Below are positions 47,981 to 61,615 of a stretch of 64,000 nt of DNA, in pieces. How positions within the stretch are numbered: the stretch's first letter is position 1; each line of letters opens with the position of its first letter. Source of the stretch: Kitagawia praeruptora. Lineage: Eukaryota; Streptophyta; Magnoliopsida; Apiales; Apiaceae. Both the position numbers and the translations under genes were made by a program. Location of the stretch: positions 64,884,001 to 64,948,000 of the forward strand of contig CM075353.1 in the NCBI GenBank assembly GCA_037693485.1, given 5' to 3'. The notes under the pieces are model-generated. The model worked only from the letters and a program-made list of their open reading frames with translations. It searched no databases and had not been told where the DNA came from.

Positions 47981-50900
47981 TTATGAAAAATTAAGCATAC
48001 CTAGTTCACCTACCAATCTTGTGAATGAAGATTCATCAAGAGGCTTGGTGAAGATATCTGCAAGCTGCATTTCACTTGGCACAAAGTGCATTTCTACTGT
48101 ACCATTCATCACATGCTCTCTAATGAAGTGGTATTTGATGTCAATATGCTTGGTTCTCGAATGTTGTACTGGATTCTCTGTGATGGTAGTAGCACTTGTG
48201 TTGTCACAAAAAATTGGAATCTTCTCAACTTTTAGACCATAGTTAATAAGTTGATTTTTCATCCAAAGAATCTGTGCACAACAACTTCCAGCAGCAATGT
48301 ACTCAGCTTCAGCTGTAGAAGTGGAGACTGAGTTCTGTTTCTTACTGAACCATGACACAAGCCTGTTTCCTAGAAATTGACAGGAACCTGTAGTACTTTT
48401 CTTATCAATTCTGCCACCTGCATAATCTGCATCTGAATAGCCAATTAGATCAAAGCAAGAATCTCTTGGGTACCAAATGCCAAGGTTTGGTGTTCCCTTG
48501 AGATACCTGAAAATTCTCTTAATAGCAATCAATTGAGACTCTCTAGGGTCAGCTTGAAATCTAGCACAAAGACAAGTGGAAAACATTATATCAGGTCTAC
48601 TAGCTGTTAGATATAGAAGTGAGTCTACCATGCCTCTATAGCTTGAGATGTCCACAGACTTTTCCTTAGTATTCAACTCAAGCTTAGTTGCAGTGGCCAT
48701 AGGTGTTTTTGCAGAGGCACAATCCATTAAGTCAAATTTCTTTAAAAGATCATAAATATATTTTGTTTGACTTATGAAAATGCCCTCATTAACTTGCTTC
48801 ACTTGTAAACCAAGAAAGTAAGTTAATTCACCCATCATGCTCATTTCATACCTACTTTGCATAAGTTTGGCAAACCTTTTACAAAGCTTCTCATCTGTAG
48901 ACCCAAAAATAATATCATCTACATAGATTTGAACAAGTATTGAAGAACCATTGACATTTCTATGAAATAAGGTTTTATCTACTGTACCTCTAGTGAAGCG
49001 ATTCTCCAAAAGAAATTGAGATAAAGTGTCATACCAGGCTCTTGGTGCTTGCTTCAAACCACAAAGTGCTTTCATGAGAAGATATACATATTCTGGAAAT
49101 TCTGGATCTTCAAAGCCAGGAGGTTGATGGACATATACCTCTTCTTCGAGTTCCCCATTTAGAAAGGCACTTTTGACATCCATCTGATAGACTTTGAAAT
49201 TGGTATGTTCTGCATAGGCTAGGAAGATTCTAATTGCCTCAAGTCTTGCCACTGGAGCAAAAGTTTCATCAAAATCTATCCCTTCTTCTTGAGAATAGCC
49301 CTTTGCCACTAATCTAGCTTTATTCCTCACAATTAGGCCATTTTCATCAGTCTTATTCTTGAGAACCCATTTGGTACCTATGACACTTCTATCATCAGGT
49401 TTGGGCACAAGCTTCCACACTTCATTTCTTTCAAATTGGTTTAGCTCTTCTTGCATTGCTAAGACCCAATCTGGATCTAGAAGGGCATCTTCCACTTTCT
49501 TAGGTTCATCTTGAGACAGGAAACTACTGTATAGGCTTTCTGCTTGTGTGGCCCTCCTAGTTTGGACTATTGAGTTTGAGTCACCAATGATTAACTCAAA
49601 AGGATGATCTCTGGTCCATTTTCTTGAAGGTGGAAGGTTTGATCTAGATGAGGTTGCTTCATCTAAATGAGCATGATCTTGTTGATTGGTCATTGAGTTT
49701 TGACTTTGAGAAGCTCCCCCTGAGTTTGTTGTCCTTGCGGAATTATGAAGTTGACTGTCAACGGATGCATCATTTTGTCTATCAACGGATGCTCCATTTT
49801 GCCTGTCGACGGATGCATGAGAATGCTTGTCAATGGATGCATCTGATGCTCCAATATGACTGTCAACGGATGCTTCATTTCCAGTGTTAGCATCACTTCT
49901 AGTTGGACCAACAACTCTAGGTGAATTTTCATGGTCATGATCTTCATTTTCCTCATCATCATCAATGTACATTCTTCCTTCTACCTCATTGTCAAATTTC
50001 AACTTTTCATGGAAGCCTTCATCATTTAGACCTATAATCTTTTGATCATCAAACACAATATATACAGATTCCATAACAATGTTGGTTCTTAGATTGTAGA
50101 CTCTATAGGCTTTCCCTGCTGCATACCCAACAAAGATAGCTTCATCTGCCTTTGCTTCAAATTTGCCCAAGTTATCTCCATGATTCCTTAGCACAAAACA
50201 CTTACATCCAAAGACATGAAGAAAAGCTAAAATTGGTTTCTTGTTGGTAAATAACTGATAAGGAGTCATTCCTGTAGCTTGATTGACCAAGGAAATATTC
50301 TGAGTGAAATAGGCAGTGTTGACAGCTTCAGCCCAGAAATATGTTGGCAATCTTGATTCACTTAGCATTGTTCTAGCTGCTTCAATGAGAGTTCTATTTT
50401 TCCTTTCAACAACCCCATTTTGTTGAGGTGTTCTAGCAGCAGAAAACTCATGGACAATTCCATTCTCTTCACAGAAAATCTTCATTGTGGAATTTTTGAA
50501 TTCAGTGTCATTGTCACTCCTGATTCTTTGTACTTTGACTTCAGAACCATTGTTTACTAGTCTGATATGATTGATGATGATTTCACTTGCACAATCTTTG
50601 GAGTGCAGGAAGAAGGTCCATGTAAACTTAGAAAAATCATCTACAATCACCAGACAGTATTTCTTCTTTGAAATGGACATGACATTTACTGGACCAAATA
50701 AGTCCATATGCAGCAATTGAAGTGGCTTAACAATGGATGACTCTGTATTGCTCTTGAAGGATGATTTCTTTTGTTTCCCTAATTGGCAGGCATCACACAA
50801 TACATCCTTGATGAACTCCAATTGAGGGATTCCTCTAGCCAGATCCTTTCTTACCAAATCATTCATAACTTTAAAATTCAAATGTGACAGCTTTTTATGC

Positions 50901-51360
50901 CATAGCCAACTTTCATCCTTGCTTGCTTTGCTGAAGAGACAAGTGATGGATTCTGAGCATACTGAATTGAAGTCAGCTATGTAAACATTTCCTTTTCTAA
51001 AGCCTGTCAATACCACATTATTGTCTTCCTTGGCAGAAACAACACAGGCTTCTTTTGTGAACCTTACTTCATAGTCTTTGTCACAGATTTGACTAACACT
51101 AAGCAAATTGTGCTTCAAATCTTCAACTAAGGCCACTTCTTCAATGATGACATTGTCCTTTAAAATCAAGCCATATCCCTTAGTATATCCTTTGCTGTCA
51201 TCTCCAAAGGTAATTCTAGGCAAGCTGCCTCCTTGAACTCTGTGAGCAGGGTTGAATCTCCTGTCATGTGCCTAGAGCATCCACTGTCTAGGTACCATAG
51301 ATTCCTTCTATTTCCCTGCACACATTCCAAAATACAAATCAAGTTGATTTTGGTACCCAA
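47981..51360 (-). CDS. pol: Element B pol: protease, integrase, RT, RNase H
   Basis: The protease motif [15 protein letters not shown] lies near 51290 in one frame. A shift near 51230 moves to the frame that stays open from 51223 to 47981 (1080 codons; the first codon is not ATG). That frame has the protease C-terminus (ITFGDDSKG), the integrase zinc site ([19 protein letters not shown]) and D, D, E in [17 protein letters not shown] and [12 protein letters not shown]. The second block has D where the family usually has G (DNDTEF). A linker contains repeated ASVDRQN. RT has [13 protein letters not shown] and YVDD. RNase H and the Copia tail ([26 protein letters not shown]) follow. Apart from the protease shift it looks intact, so RT and RNase H could still be active if translated. 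Confidence 0.9.
49735..49885. repeat. TCAACGGATGC repeats in pol linker
   Basis: Five copies or near copies about 27 bp apart. In the sense frame they encode repeats like ASVDRQN between integrase and RT. Confidence 0.8.
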
Positions 51361-53742
51361 GTTTCCTTGGGGCCTTTCTTGTTAGCCTTTGGTTTTGCAC
51401 TCTTAGCAATCTTCATTTTAGGTGTAGATGCTTGAGTGATAGGTTTTGACAAATGCTCATTTGCATGAATATTTGATGCATGCATTTGTGGAAAATTGGC
51501 ATACATATTATTCATGCTAGGAATGCTCCATGACATTTGTGGCATATTCACAGATTGAAAATAAGGATTAGACACATATGGCATGTTCACATATGGATTT
51601 GAAAAACTAGCATTTTGATACAAACCAGGCATTGCAGGCATACTTGGCATAGATTGAGGTACATGAACAGGAGTCCTTTTAACAGACTTGCAATTAGAAG
51701 ATAGGTGATTGACACTATTACAATTACCACAAGTTTTCCTAGGGGCAAACTTGTCAGGAGAATAATTGTTTTTCTTGTTGATGCCTATCTTACCATTTCT
51801 GTTTTTTTTTCTTTTTACCCTCAGTTTCTACCTTTTCATTATCTGATTTACCAACAGCCTTTTTGTTATGTAAATCACCTGCCTTAGCCTTCTCACTTGA
51901 TTTGGCTTGGCTACTTTCACCAGAAACAAAGTTCTTGGCTACTGGACCATACTTAATATCCAGTTTCTTAAGTTCCCTCTTACTAACAAACTTTTTGTTA
52001 GTCGACGGATACCTCTTATCCGTTGATGGTTCATCTGTCAACGGATGATCACTATCCGTTGATTCACAAATAGTCTCTAGATCCTCAAGGCAAGGTTCTA
52101 GCTCCTTTTTCTTTTGAGTCCAGGTATCCTTCACAAATGATTCTATTCCCTGGACTTCTATTATGTTTTGTGAAATATTCCTACAGCTTTGAAATTTAGC
52201 AATTATCTCTTGTTCCTTTTCCAGCTGCTCTCTTAAAATTAGTTCTCTTTTTAACACAGCTTCAAGTCCACTTTTAGCATCATTGCAATCAACTCTCATT
52301 TTCTCAAATTCTAGAAATTGAATTTCTAGAGCAGCATTTATATCACTTAAAAATAGATTAGTCTCTTTAATCCTATTGTTCTCTTTAGTAAGTGATTTAA
52401 GAGTAATACTCAAGTGATATAGTTCAGTAGACATTTCATCTATAACACTATTGCATTCCTCTTTGGTGAGCTCAGAGAGATTAGTAGAAAATACCTGATT
52501 GCTAGCTGAACTTGCTTCCTGCTATCCAGAATCAGCCATCAATGCATGGTTGACAAACTCAACATCTTCATCAGAATGATTGCCATCAGCAGCCCAGTCA
52601 TACTCTTGGGTCATGAATGCCTTTCCTTTTTGTCTGAGAAGATCAAAATATTTCTTCTTGTAGTCAATAGCTTCAGTTGGCTTTCCCTTGTTCTCAGATC
52701 TAGGCTTCCTGCATTCACTTATCATGTGACCAGCAATTCCACAATTGCAGCATTTAATTTTGGATTTATCCACATAGTTGCTTGTGGAAAAATCCTTGTT
52801 AAATGGCTTGGCCACCCCAAAGTTTCTCTTGAATTTCAGCTTATAGAATCTCCTAGACAGAAAAGCTAAGTGCTCATCTATCTCATCCAATTCATCCTGC
52901 TGAAGGACATTCAATTCTTCAGACACTTTTTCCTTGCTTTTGCTTGATTCTGCTCTACCTTCACAAACCTCCTTGTTTGGTGTAGATTTAGCAGCTTCAG
53001 TCCTCTTCTCCTCCTTCTGCTCCAAGTTGGCAACAAGTGCAACTGACCAACTTTTCTTTTGGGCCTTCTCAATCTCTTCATCCTGCTCCATTTCTAGTTC
53101 ATATGTCTTTAAAGTTCCATAGAGCCTTTCAAGAGTAAATGTCTTGTACTCTTGAGTGTTTCTTAGAGAAACAGTCATTGGCTTCCACTCTTTGGGCAGT
53201 GATCTCAGAAATTTGAGATTATAATCTTTCACTTGGTAGATTCTTCCATACAGTTTTAAGCCATTCAGTAGCTTTTAAAATCTACTAAATGTGTCATTCA
53301 ATGTCCCTCCATTCTTGAAATGGAAGTGCTCATACTGTTGGATCAGTAGTTGCATCTTGTTCTCCCTTACCTGTTCTGTACCTTCACAAAGGGTTTGAAC
53401 AATGTCCCATACTTCCTTGGAGGTAGTACAGTTGATATCATTGTCAACCATGTCTGTTTCTAAGCCATTAAACAGAATATTCATGGTCTTTTTATCTTTG
53501 TGGACTTCTGCGATGTCTTTAGGACTCCACTCAGAAACAGGTTTGGGAATGTAAATGTCTGGTGCATCTGCAGCAAGGCCAACTCTTGATGCAGTTTTCA
53601 TTGGAACATGAGGACCCTTCTCTATGCAATCTACAAACCCTGAATCAATAGACATGAGATGTAGACGCATTTTTACTTTCCAGTGAAAGTAATTTTCTCT
53701 ATCAAGAACTGGTATCTTTACTCCATAATCCTTCTTAGACAT
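51339..53742 (-). pseudogene. gag: Element B gag, interrupted
   Basis: I start it at the ATG 53742 (MSKKDYGVKIPVLDRENY). An upstream in-frame ATG at 53772 is possible. The head is UBN2-like (NYFHWKVKMRLHL, TSKEVWDIVQ). TAA at 53275-53277 breaks it. The same frame continues with KLLNGLKLYGR-type sequence to TAG at 52522-52524, including a CCHC knuckle CCNCGIAGHMISEC near 52709-52753. A coiled coil follows (52434 downward). A T-run on the + strand (51802-51810) then shifts frame into the second knuckle region (CGNCNSVNHLSSNC, about 51686-51735) and a Met/Pro/Asn-rich tail ending 51339. Two knuckles and a coiled coil match element A. Confidence 0.8.
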
Positions 53743-53787
53743 GTTGGAAGTGTGTTGATCTTTAAACTTCAAATATGTTAGAAGCTT

Positions 53788-53799
53788 GCTCTGATACCA
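53788..53799 (-). promoter_or_regulatory. Primer-binding site of element B
   Basis: Minus-strand TGGTATCAGAGC, complementary to initiator Met tRNA, is two bases from the 5' LTR. Confidence 0.9.
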
Positions 53800-53801
53800 A
53801 T

Positions 53802-54785
53802 TGTTATTCCCAGATTACACATTTGTATAATTGTAGAAGGGGGGTTGAATACAATTCTTGATATTTATAAATTTCTGATAAGAATCACAGAAATCTATAA
53901 GGAGATAATTGCTGAATGAGAAATGATTCACAAACACATAAAAAATCAGGTGGTTAAATGTACCACCTGAGACTTCTATTCGAAGAAAACTCTGTGATAC
54001 AAATGTACACAGCTTCTGTTTTACAATTCTTTTCTTCTAAGAATATTCAATAAAACCCTAAGCAAATGTATCTGTTTTCTTAGTTTCTAAAGAGTTGCTA
54101 CATTTGGTTACATATCCCAAGTTTACAAGTACTATAGGAATAAGATAATATTAATCTAATTCAAGTTGACTTGCTACTCCACTCCAAATCCACATGTAGC
54201 CGAAAGGTTGTCCTTGTGAACAGATATGTCCCCTGCACCTTTCTTGTATGTACTGTGTAAATGAAATGCTTCTTTCTTCTGCGTTTCCAAAGTATGGCTC
54301 CCATACTGCTTTTTATACCTACTATCAACCCGTGTGATCTGTCAGTCAAACCTGTCCTTATCAACTGTTAATTCCCAGCTAGCATAGAAGAAAATGTTAA
54401 TGATTATCCGTTGATGTTGTACACTGTCATCCGTTGATGGTAGTTTGAGCTGTATCCGTTGATATTGTAGATTTGAGTTGTATCCGTTGATAGAGTCCTG
54501 TTCTTATCTGTTGATACACTTTCACTTAGACAGAATTACATAGCATAGCTTATTTACAATTGGCTACCCTATTCTGCCTATCCGTTGATGGTCAACATGA
54601 CTCTGAATAAAAACACTATCAACTGATAAATAGAGATACTGCAGTATGCTACAAAACCTCATCCGTTGATGAGCTACCTGTCAACGGATAGATTATAATG
54701 TCTCATCCGTTGACAGTTACAAAACATGACTTATACAATTTTGATTAATTGTGAAGTTATCATCAAGTACAACATATTCCTAACA
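53802..54785 (-). repeat. 5' LTR of element B
   Basis: 984 bp, nearly identical to 41816-42800, with the same TCCGTTGA copies (about 54405-54715). Confidence 0.93.
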
Positions 54786-54790
54786 GAAAC

Positions 54791-55614
54791 AAAAAAGAAG
54801 AAGGAAATTTGTTTTGATCTCAATGAGCCACCACATATGGAAACAAAGAAGAAGAAGATTTTTTTTTCTTCAAAACCACCAGAAAAGATATCCATTACAA
54901 AATAACAAAATATAACAAAATATCATGAAACTGTTAAGCATATTTATCACATGTTGTGATTGTAAGTTTTTTCAGTAAACCCCCTTATTCACTACAAAAA
55001 GTCACTACCATTATTTTAGAAACAATTATCTCATTATTTTAATAGAGTAAATGTTTGCTTTTAATATAAAAACAAATTTTAAAATGAAAACTCAAATTTT
55101 AAATATTAACAAAAACATGTATACATATTATATGTTTGCAAATTTTAAAATAATTCAAACAATTAATATGAAAATAATAATAATAATATTCGATTATTAT
55201 ATAAATATAAATTTAAAAAAATATTTATACATCTACAACAATAACTCATGTTCACTTTCCAAAAATTAATTTTATATAAATCAAAACATTACATAAAAAA
55301 TATAAAAACAAATTTATTCATATGTCATAAGTGTTAATAATATTTATTAAATTTTTTTGGATAAGCAAAATTTCATTAGAGAAACAGGCGAGATACATAA
55401 GGTAAGTGGAAGTCTTCGCCAAGACAACCACTGCGATGCAAATTACTTGACAAGGTTATTTGGTTTTAAAAAAAATGATTTGGCTTCTCTAAGAGAGGTC
55501 AAGAGTTCGACTCCTAGCGTGTGCGTGTATTTAACTATTAAAAAAAGGATGTTTACCTTTTTAATCAAAATTTTTTATTTGTACTTCAATAATCAAGTAG
55601 TAAAATATATGAAA
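54791..55614. other. Intergenic, possible SINE tail
   Basis: AT-rich. At about 55490-55520, GAGTTCGACTCC sits in a B-box-like context (AGAGGTCAAG before it), as in tRNA-derived SINEs. No A box or clear ends seen. Confidence 0.35.
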
Positions 55615-55623
55615 TAAAAAAAA

Positions 55624-56476
55624 GGGAAATTCTAAATGGTACGCCTCTAGTTTTGGTTTTTCCAAATGGTACGCCAAATAGTTTTGGCTTCTGAATGGTA
55701 CCCTTGTACTATTATACTATTCTCTACGATACCCCTCCCGTCAATCCCCGTTAAACAAACGTTTATTTAATTAACAATTAACTTTAAAAAATTAGGGAAA
55801 TTCTCAATGGTACGCCTCTAGTTTTGGCTTTTCCAAATGGTATGCCAAATAGTTTTGACTTCTGAATGATACCCTTATATTTTATTATATATTTGACTCT
55901 TATTGCTGAGCTGTTTATTACCCCAATATTAATTACGAAATTAATATTTAATTAGGTTTCGGGCCTCGTTAATGGGCTTCATATTTGGACCAAGCTGGGT
56001 CTAATTAATACAACATTAAATGTGTCTTTATGGCTTATTTTTAGCCCATATCAGGTGTTGAATGTAGTTCTGCAAGGTCATGGGTTCAATCCCTTTGAAT
56101 AACAATATTTTTTACAAATATTTAGAGTTAGGTTCGGAGGGACCGAGCCTATAAATTAATTTGGAGTTAGGTTTGGAGTGAGATTCGGAGGGACTAAGCC
56201 TATGATATATAATAGATTTATTAAAATAAAATATAAGGGTACCATTCAGAAGCCAAAAATAATTGGCATACCATTTAGAAAAGCCAAAACTATAGGCGTA
56301 CCATTGAGAATTTTCCTACTGTTTATGGGGTAATTAAACGTTTGTTTAACGGGGGTTGACGGGAAGGGTACCATAGAGAATGGTATAATAGTACAAGGGT
56401 ACCATTCAGAAGCCAAAACTATTTGGCGTACCATTTGGAAAAGCCTAAACTATAGGCGTACCATTGAGAATTTCCC
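55624..56476. mobile_element. Mutator-like element with doubled TIRs
   Basis: Long inverted arms begin GGGAAATTCT...TGGTACGCC and end with the complement. A 9-bp duplication TAAAAAAAA flanks them (55615-55623, 56477-56485). TIRs exceed 140 bp and include CGTTTGTTTAACGGGG. The terminal motif recurs inside each arm (55795 onward and ending 56316). The 0.4-kb core has a GGTTCAATCC word but no ORF. Nine-base duplications and long TIRs indicate a Mutator-like element without a transposase. The A-rich duplication is low complexity, so slightly less secure. Confidence 0.78.
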
Positions 56477-56632
56477 TAAAAAAAATAAGACTAAGATCAG
56501 GAAGTTTTTTTATTTGATTTAAGAATTATAAAAAGATATCACATGAATATATATTGATCAAGTTTAAGTGTATAATAATTTATATTAACACATAAGATAA
56601 TAAAAATGAGAGATAACTGTAATCCTATTGTA

Positions 56633-57224
56633 ACATCCCGGATTTTTTGGGATATTAATTCTAAATACAAAATTTAAATAAAATGAATTCTTTATTCAAA
56701 TAAACCAAATATTCCATAAAGTCAAAGCAGCGGTCAAATTCGATAATTCAAAATCATTAAATCGAAGACGCAACTCCATAAATCCAATCATTAATTGTCT
56801 AACAGATAATCAAAATTTATTCTATATAAAACGATAAGTCTTTTTTCAATAATCAAATCACACGAATTCCACACAGTTCACATCCTTATTCGATCCAAAG
56901 CTTATTAACCTGAAATAGAGGAAAAGAGTGAGCTACACAGCTCAGCAAGTACAAATTGACTAACAGATGCTCTTAAAAATCAATGGACGTTTTACCAAAA
57001 CAATTTTCAAAATCAAATACTCCCTCCGTCCCACCCATTTCTTTACAGTTACTATTTTGGGCCGTCCCATTCATTTCTTTACATTCCAAAAATAGTAACT
57101 TTTAATAATATAAAATACTATTACACCCACTAACTTTCTCCACTTTCTCAAATCTACGGAGTATTAAATATTGATAGGTCCCACCACTTTACCCACTTTT
57201 CATCACTTTTCATTACTTTACCTA

Positions 57225-57266
<42 letters not shown>

Positions 57267-57980
57267 TCTCCGTGCCCACCAAGGATGTAAAGATCCCGGT
57301 GGGACGGCGGGAGTATAAGTTTGCAAAAGCCTTTGCGAAAATAAAACCAACCCAAAGTTTATATTTTCAAAATCTAGAATTTAAAATTGAAATAGAAGTA
57401 GAAAACAGAAACAAAACGAAAATCAAAAATACCACTGTCTTGATATACGGCCACACTTTGCTAGTGACCAGCATCTTAATCTTATTCTTTCACCACACTT
57501 TGCCAATGACCGGCATCTAAAGTTCAATAATTACGCGTCCTTAATAGGTATCTAAAATTGCACACTTGTGTGCGCGTGCGCCTACTAAGGGTATATAAGG
57601 TTAGTTCCGAAACTATAACGTAAATTACGAACGGGTTCGACACGTAATAAAATCAAATACTTATATCTTATAAAGTTCAAAACAGAATTCTTATATCTTA
57701 TACGAAAATTGAAAGTTGCAGAATCAAAATATACTTTTCGAAAATTGAAAGTAAGTTAAAAAGTACTTACTTCGAAGTCGATACTAAAGATTGAAAATAA
57801 TTGCACGAACAAATCCTAAATTAAATAATAAGCGACAAAAGAATCAATTATTTATTAAACAAGTTCAAACATGTATTGAAACTAAATACTCGTTAAAATC
57901 TTATAAATCCTAAATTAAATAATGATTGTTTAAAAATATTAATTTATTGGACTCTATCTTCAAGATCAACATCTTGAATA
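56633..57980. mobile_element. Possible gypsy LTR relic
   Basis: It begins TGTAACATCCCGGATTTTTTGG, a common start of plant chromovirus LTRs, with GAGTGAGCTACACAGCTCAG near 56927, another common LTR word. A duplicated CACACTTTGC...CATCT module is at about 57450-57520. The right boundary and target duplication were not found, and a Stowaway interrupts it. The start site is the only well-supported part. Confidence 0.35.
57020..57313. mobile_element. Stowaway-type MITE
   Basis: CTCCCTCCGTCCCACC and, inverted, GGTGGGACGGCGGGAG are bounded by TA on both sides (57018-57019, 57314-57315). It contains a (TA)n run at 57227-57262. TA duplication and CTCCCTCCGT ends are diagnostic of Stowaway (Tc1/mariner-derived). 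Confidence 0.85.
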
Positions 57981-58255
57981 TAAAAAAATAAAATTTTTTG
58001 AGGGGGCCAGCAAGCAAAGTTTCGTGATGAAATTTCTATATAGTATAAATTTAATGGGTGTAAATTTAAAATGTTGGAATTAATTTGTGATGATGTTAAA
58101 AATAAATTAGTTCTAATTTATATTAAATTAAGTTTAATAAAGAAAGAAGAAGGGGGAGGGAAAATGTAGGGGCGTGCATGTAGAGGAGTCCTGAGCAATC
58201 CACCGCCAACTAGGATCCTTGGATGACACGCGGTGTCTCTACAGATACCCTCTTC
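57316..58255. other. Upstream region of the E2 gene
   Basis: AT-rich sequence without an ORF, overlapping the possible gypsy relic. From about 58140 the base composition rises (GGGGGAGGG, CACGCGG), probably the proximal promoter. Confidence 0.4.
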
Positions 58256-58261
58256 CTCTAA

Positions 58262-58269
58262 TATAAACA
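58262..58269 (+). promoter_or_regulatory. Putative TATA box of the E2 gene
   Basis: TATAAACA, with an alternative TATATATATA run just downstream (58288-58296). A leader with CTAGCGATTAG follows, and a donor CGTAAG at 58361-58366. Confidence 0.45.
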
Positions 58270-58361
58270 CAACACACACACACACATATATATATAGCCG
58301 CAACATTCATAGAAAAAGTTGAACAAACCCTAGCGATTAGATTACCCTCTACCCTTCAATC

Positions 58362-58681
58362 GTAAGATTTTTCTTTTCTCCTTTCCTTGTATTCTTTGTA
58401 TCCTCTAATATTTTTTTTCTTTTTAATTGATCCATATCAATAGATCTTTGTAACCCCCTGTTTGATTCTACCCATACTGTGCTGCTTTTTATCAAGTTTT
58501 AGTTTTTATTATATTGCTTTGTGTGTGTTTGAATTGTTTTTTTTTTTTTTAAATTTACTGTATCTGCTTGTGTTTGTTGTACAATTTTGTCATGAATTTT
58601 GTGTACATTCTTTGTTTTTTTTTTTAAAGGAAATTGTTAAACTGTTATTTAAAAGTAATTGATTGATGTGGTTGTTTACAG
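58362..58681 (+). other. 5'UTR intron of the E2 gene
   Basis: GTAAGATTTT (58362) to GTTTACAG (58681), T-rich, lying 13 bp before the start codon. Leader introns are common in plant E2 and ubiquitin genes and often raise expression. Confidence 0.65.
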
Positions 58682-58694
58682 GAGAAAATCAGTG

Positions 58695-60469
<1,775 letters not shown>

Positions 60470-60518
60470 AAGGGAGCATGCTTTGTGCATTCTGAAAGTG
60501 GTCATTATGCTATTAATT

Positions 60519-60524
60519 AATAAA
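60519..60524 (+). terminator. Polyadenylation signal of the E2 gene
   Basis: AATAAA 50 bp after the stop codon, in an AT-rich 3'UTR. Confidence 0.6.
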
Positions 60525-60529
60525 GAACA

Positions 60530-61613
60530 AGTTTGAACTTTAGAAACAATGGTCTGTCTTGTCTTCTTCCTTGTTCTTTAAGGATGTTCCGTATCATAGT
60601 GTTGATCTAAAACCGGTAAACATTTGTTATCCATGTCGCTGAGCATAATTTTTGTTTGCATGGTTTTTTTTTTGGTCTTTGTTTAATGGTGGTAAAAGTA
60701 TGATGGAAGTTGTCAACATGCTATTGTTATTTCCTGGGCTGTTATGATGATTTTTTGCTAAAATGCTTAGATTTTGAATGTGTTGAGATGTGAGTTTAAT
60801 GACCGGTTAGAACGCTAGGTGAGATTACTATGTCATTAATTCATGTTCAGTACTCTGCTGTCCACCCTTAAAAAACTTGGGAGCTGGGCGTAAGCATAAT
60901 AGGCCTACTTTCCAGTGTGTTGCAAAACTAGTGCAACTTTACCTTTGTTTATGTTAGTGTGTAAAAAGGTGTTGATATTTAAAGGTTTTAGATCATACAG
61001 GCCATGTGATTAGATATTCATATCGACACTAGTACTACTGTGCTAGGATAATGTTAATCTGCCAAAAATGAAGACTGGAAATGTGACAAGTGTGGTTAAA
61101 TTGGTGTGGGATGGTAGTTAAAGTTTATTTGAGATTCTTTCTCCAGGATGGAGGAAGTTCCATTTTTCAGTCTATGGTTAGTTTGAATTACCGGCCATGT
61201 GCCCAGCCGCCCAGGCAACTGTCATAACCTATTGCTAATTAAACTGCATCTAAAGAGTTGTTGGGAAATACTTGAAGTGTCAAGTCTCTTTGAGTTGGCC
61301 CAACTTACTTTCAATGAAGCTGGACTCTTATAGATTTATTCAAGGGGTATATACCTGGTTGGGTGGCTGAACTTGAAATAGTGCAGTTTTTACTGTTAGT
61401 ATAATTTTTGCAATATCATATGTAGGAGTAGAATTTCCAGGGCTGTTACTGTTTGTTAGTGGGATTGTTATTTTCTCATTGAAGTAGCGGAAAAACAGAA
61501 CTGGACTATACTGATATTGCCTACGCAGTAGAATAAATGCTTAATCCTGCCCATATGTGTTCTGTTTAGTCCCTTGCTAGTTTCTTGAGAACCCCCTTTT
61601 TGAATAGAATAAA
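60530..61613. other. Downstream of the E2 gene, no gene seen
   Basis: T-rich unique-looking DNA. No supportable ORF or repeat on either strand. Confidence 0.5.
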
Positions 61614-61615
61614 TA

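Larger units (their letters stand above)
41816..54785 (-). mobile_element. Element B: complete Sirevirus-type Copia retrotransposon
   Basis: A 12.97-kb element with near-identical LTRs 41816-42800 and 53802-54785 (TGTTATTCCC...CCTAACA) and an exact 5-bp duplication GAAAC. Minus-strand order: 5' LTR, PBS, gag, pol, long extra ORF, PPT, 3' LTR. The PPT (GGGGGAGAT directly before the LTR) is the tract conserved across Sireviruses. Pol is open for 1080 codons, but gag and the extra ORF carry stops and frameshifts. LTR similarity suggests a recent insertion. Confidence 0.93.

Noticed and set aside
55490..55520. tRNA gene or SINE from a B-box-like GAGTTCGACTCC
   Set aside because: No A box at the right distance, no cloverleaf and no clear ends. 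Noted only as a possible SINE tail.
57263..57520. 85-aa plus-strand ORF after the Stowaway
   Set aside because: It begins inside the MITE end and continues into probable LTR sequence. No domain.
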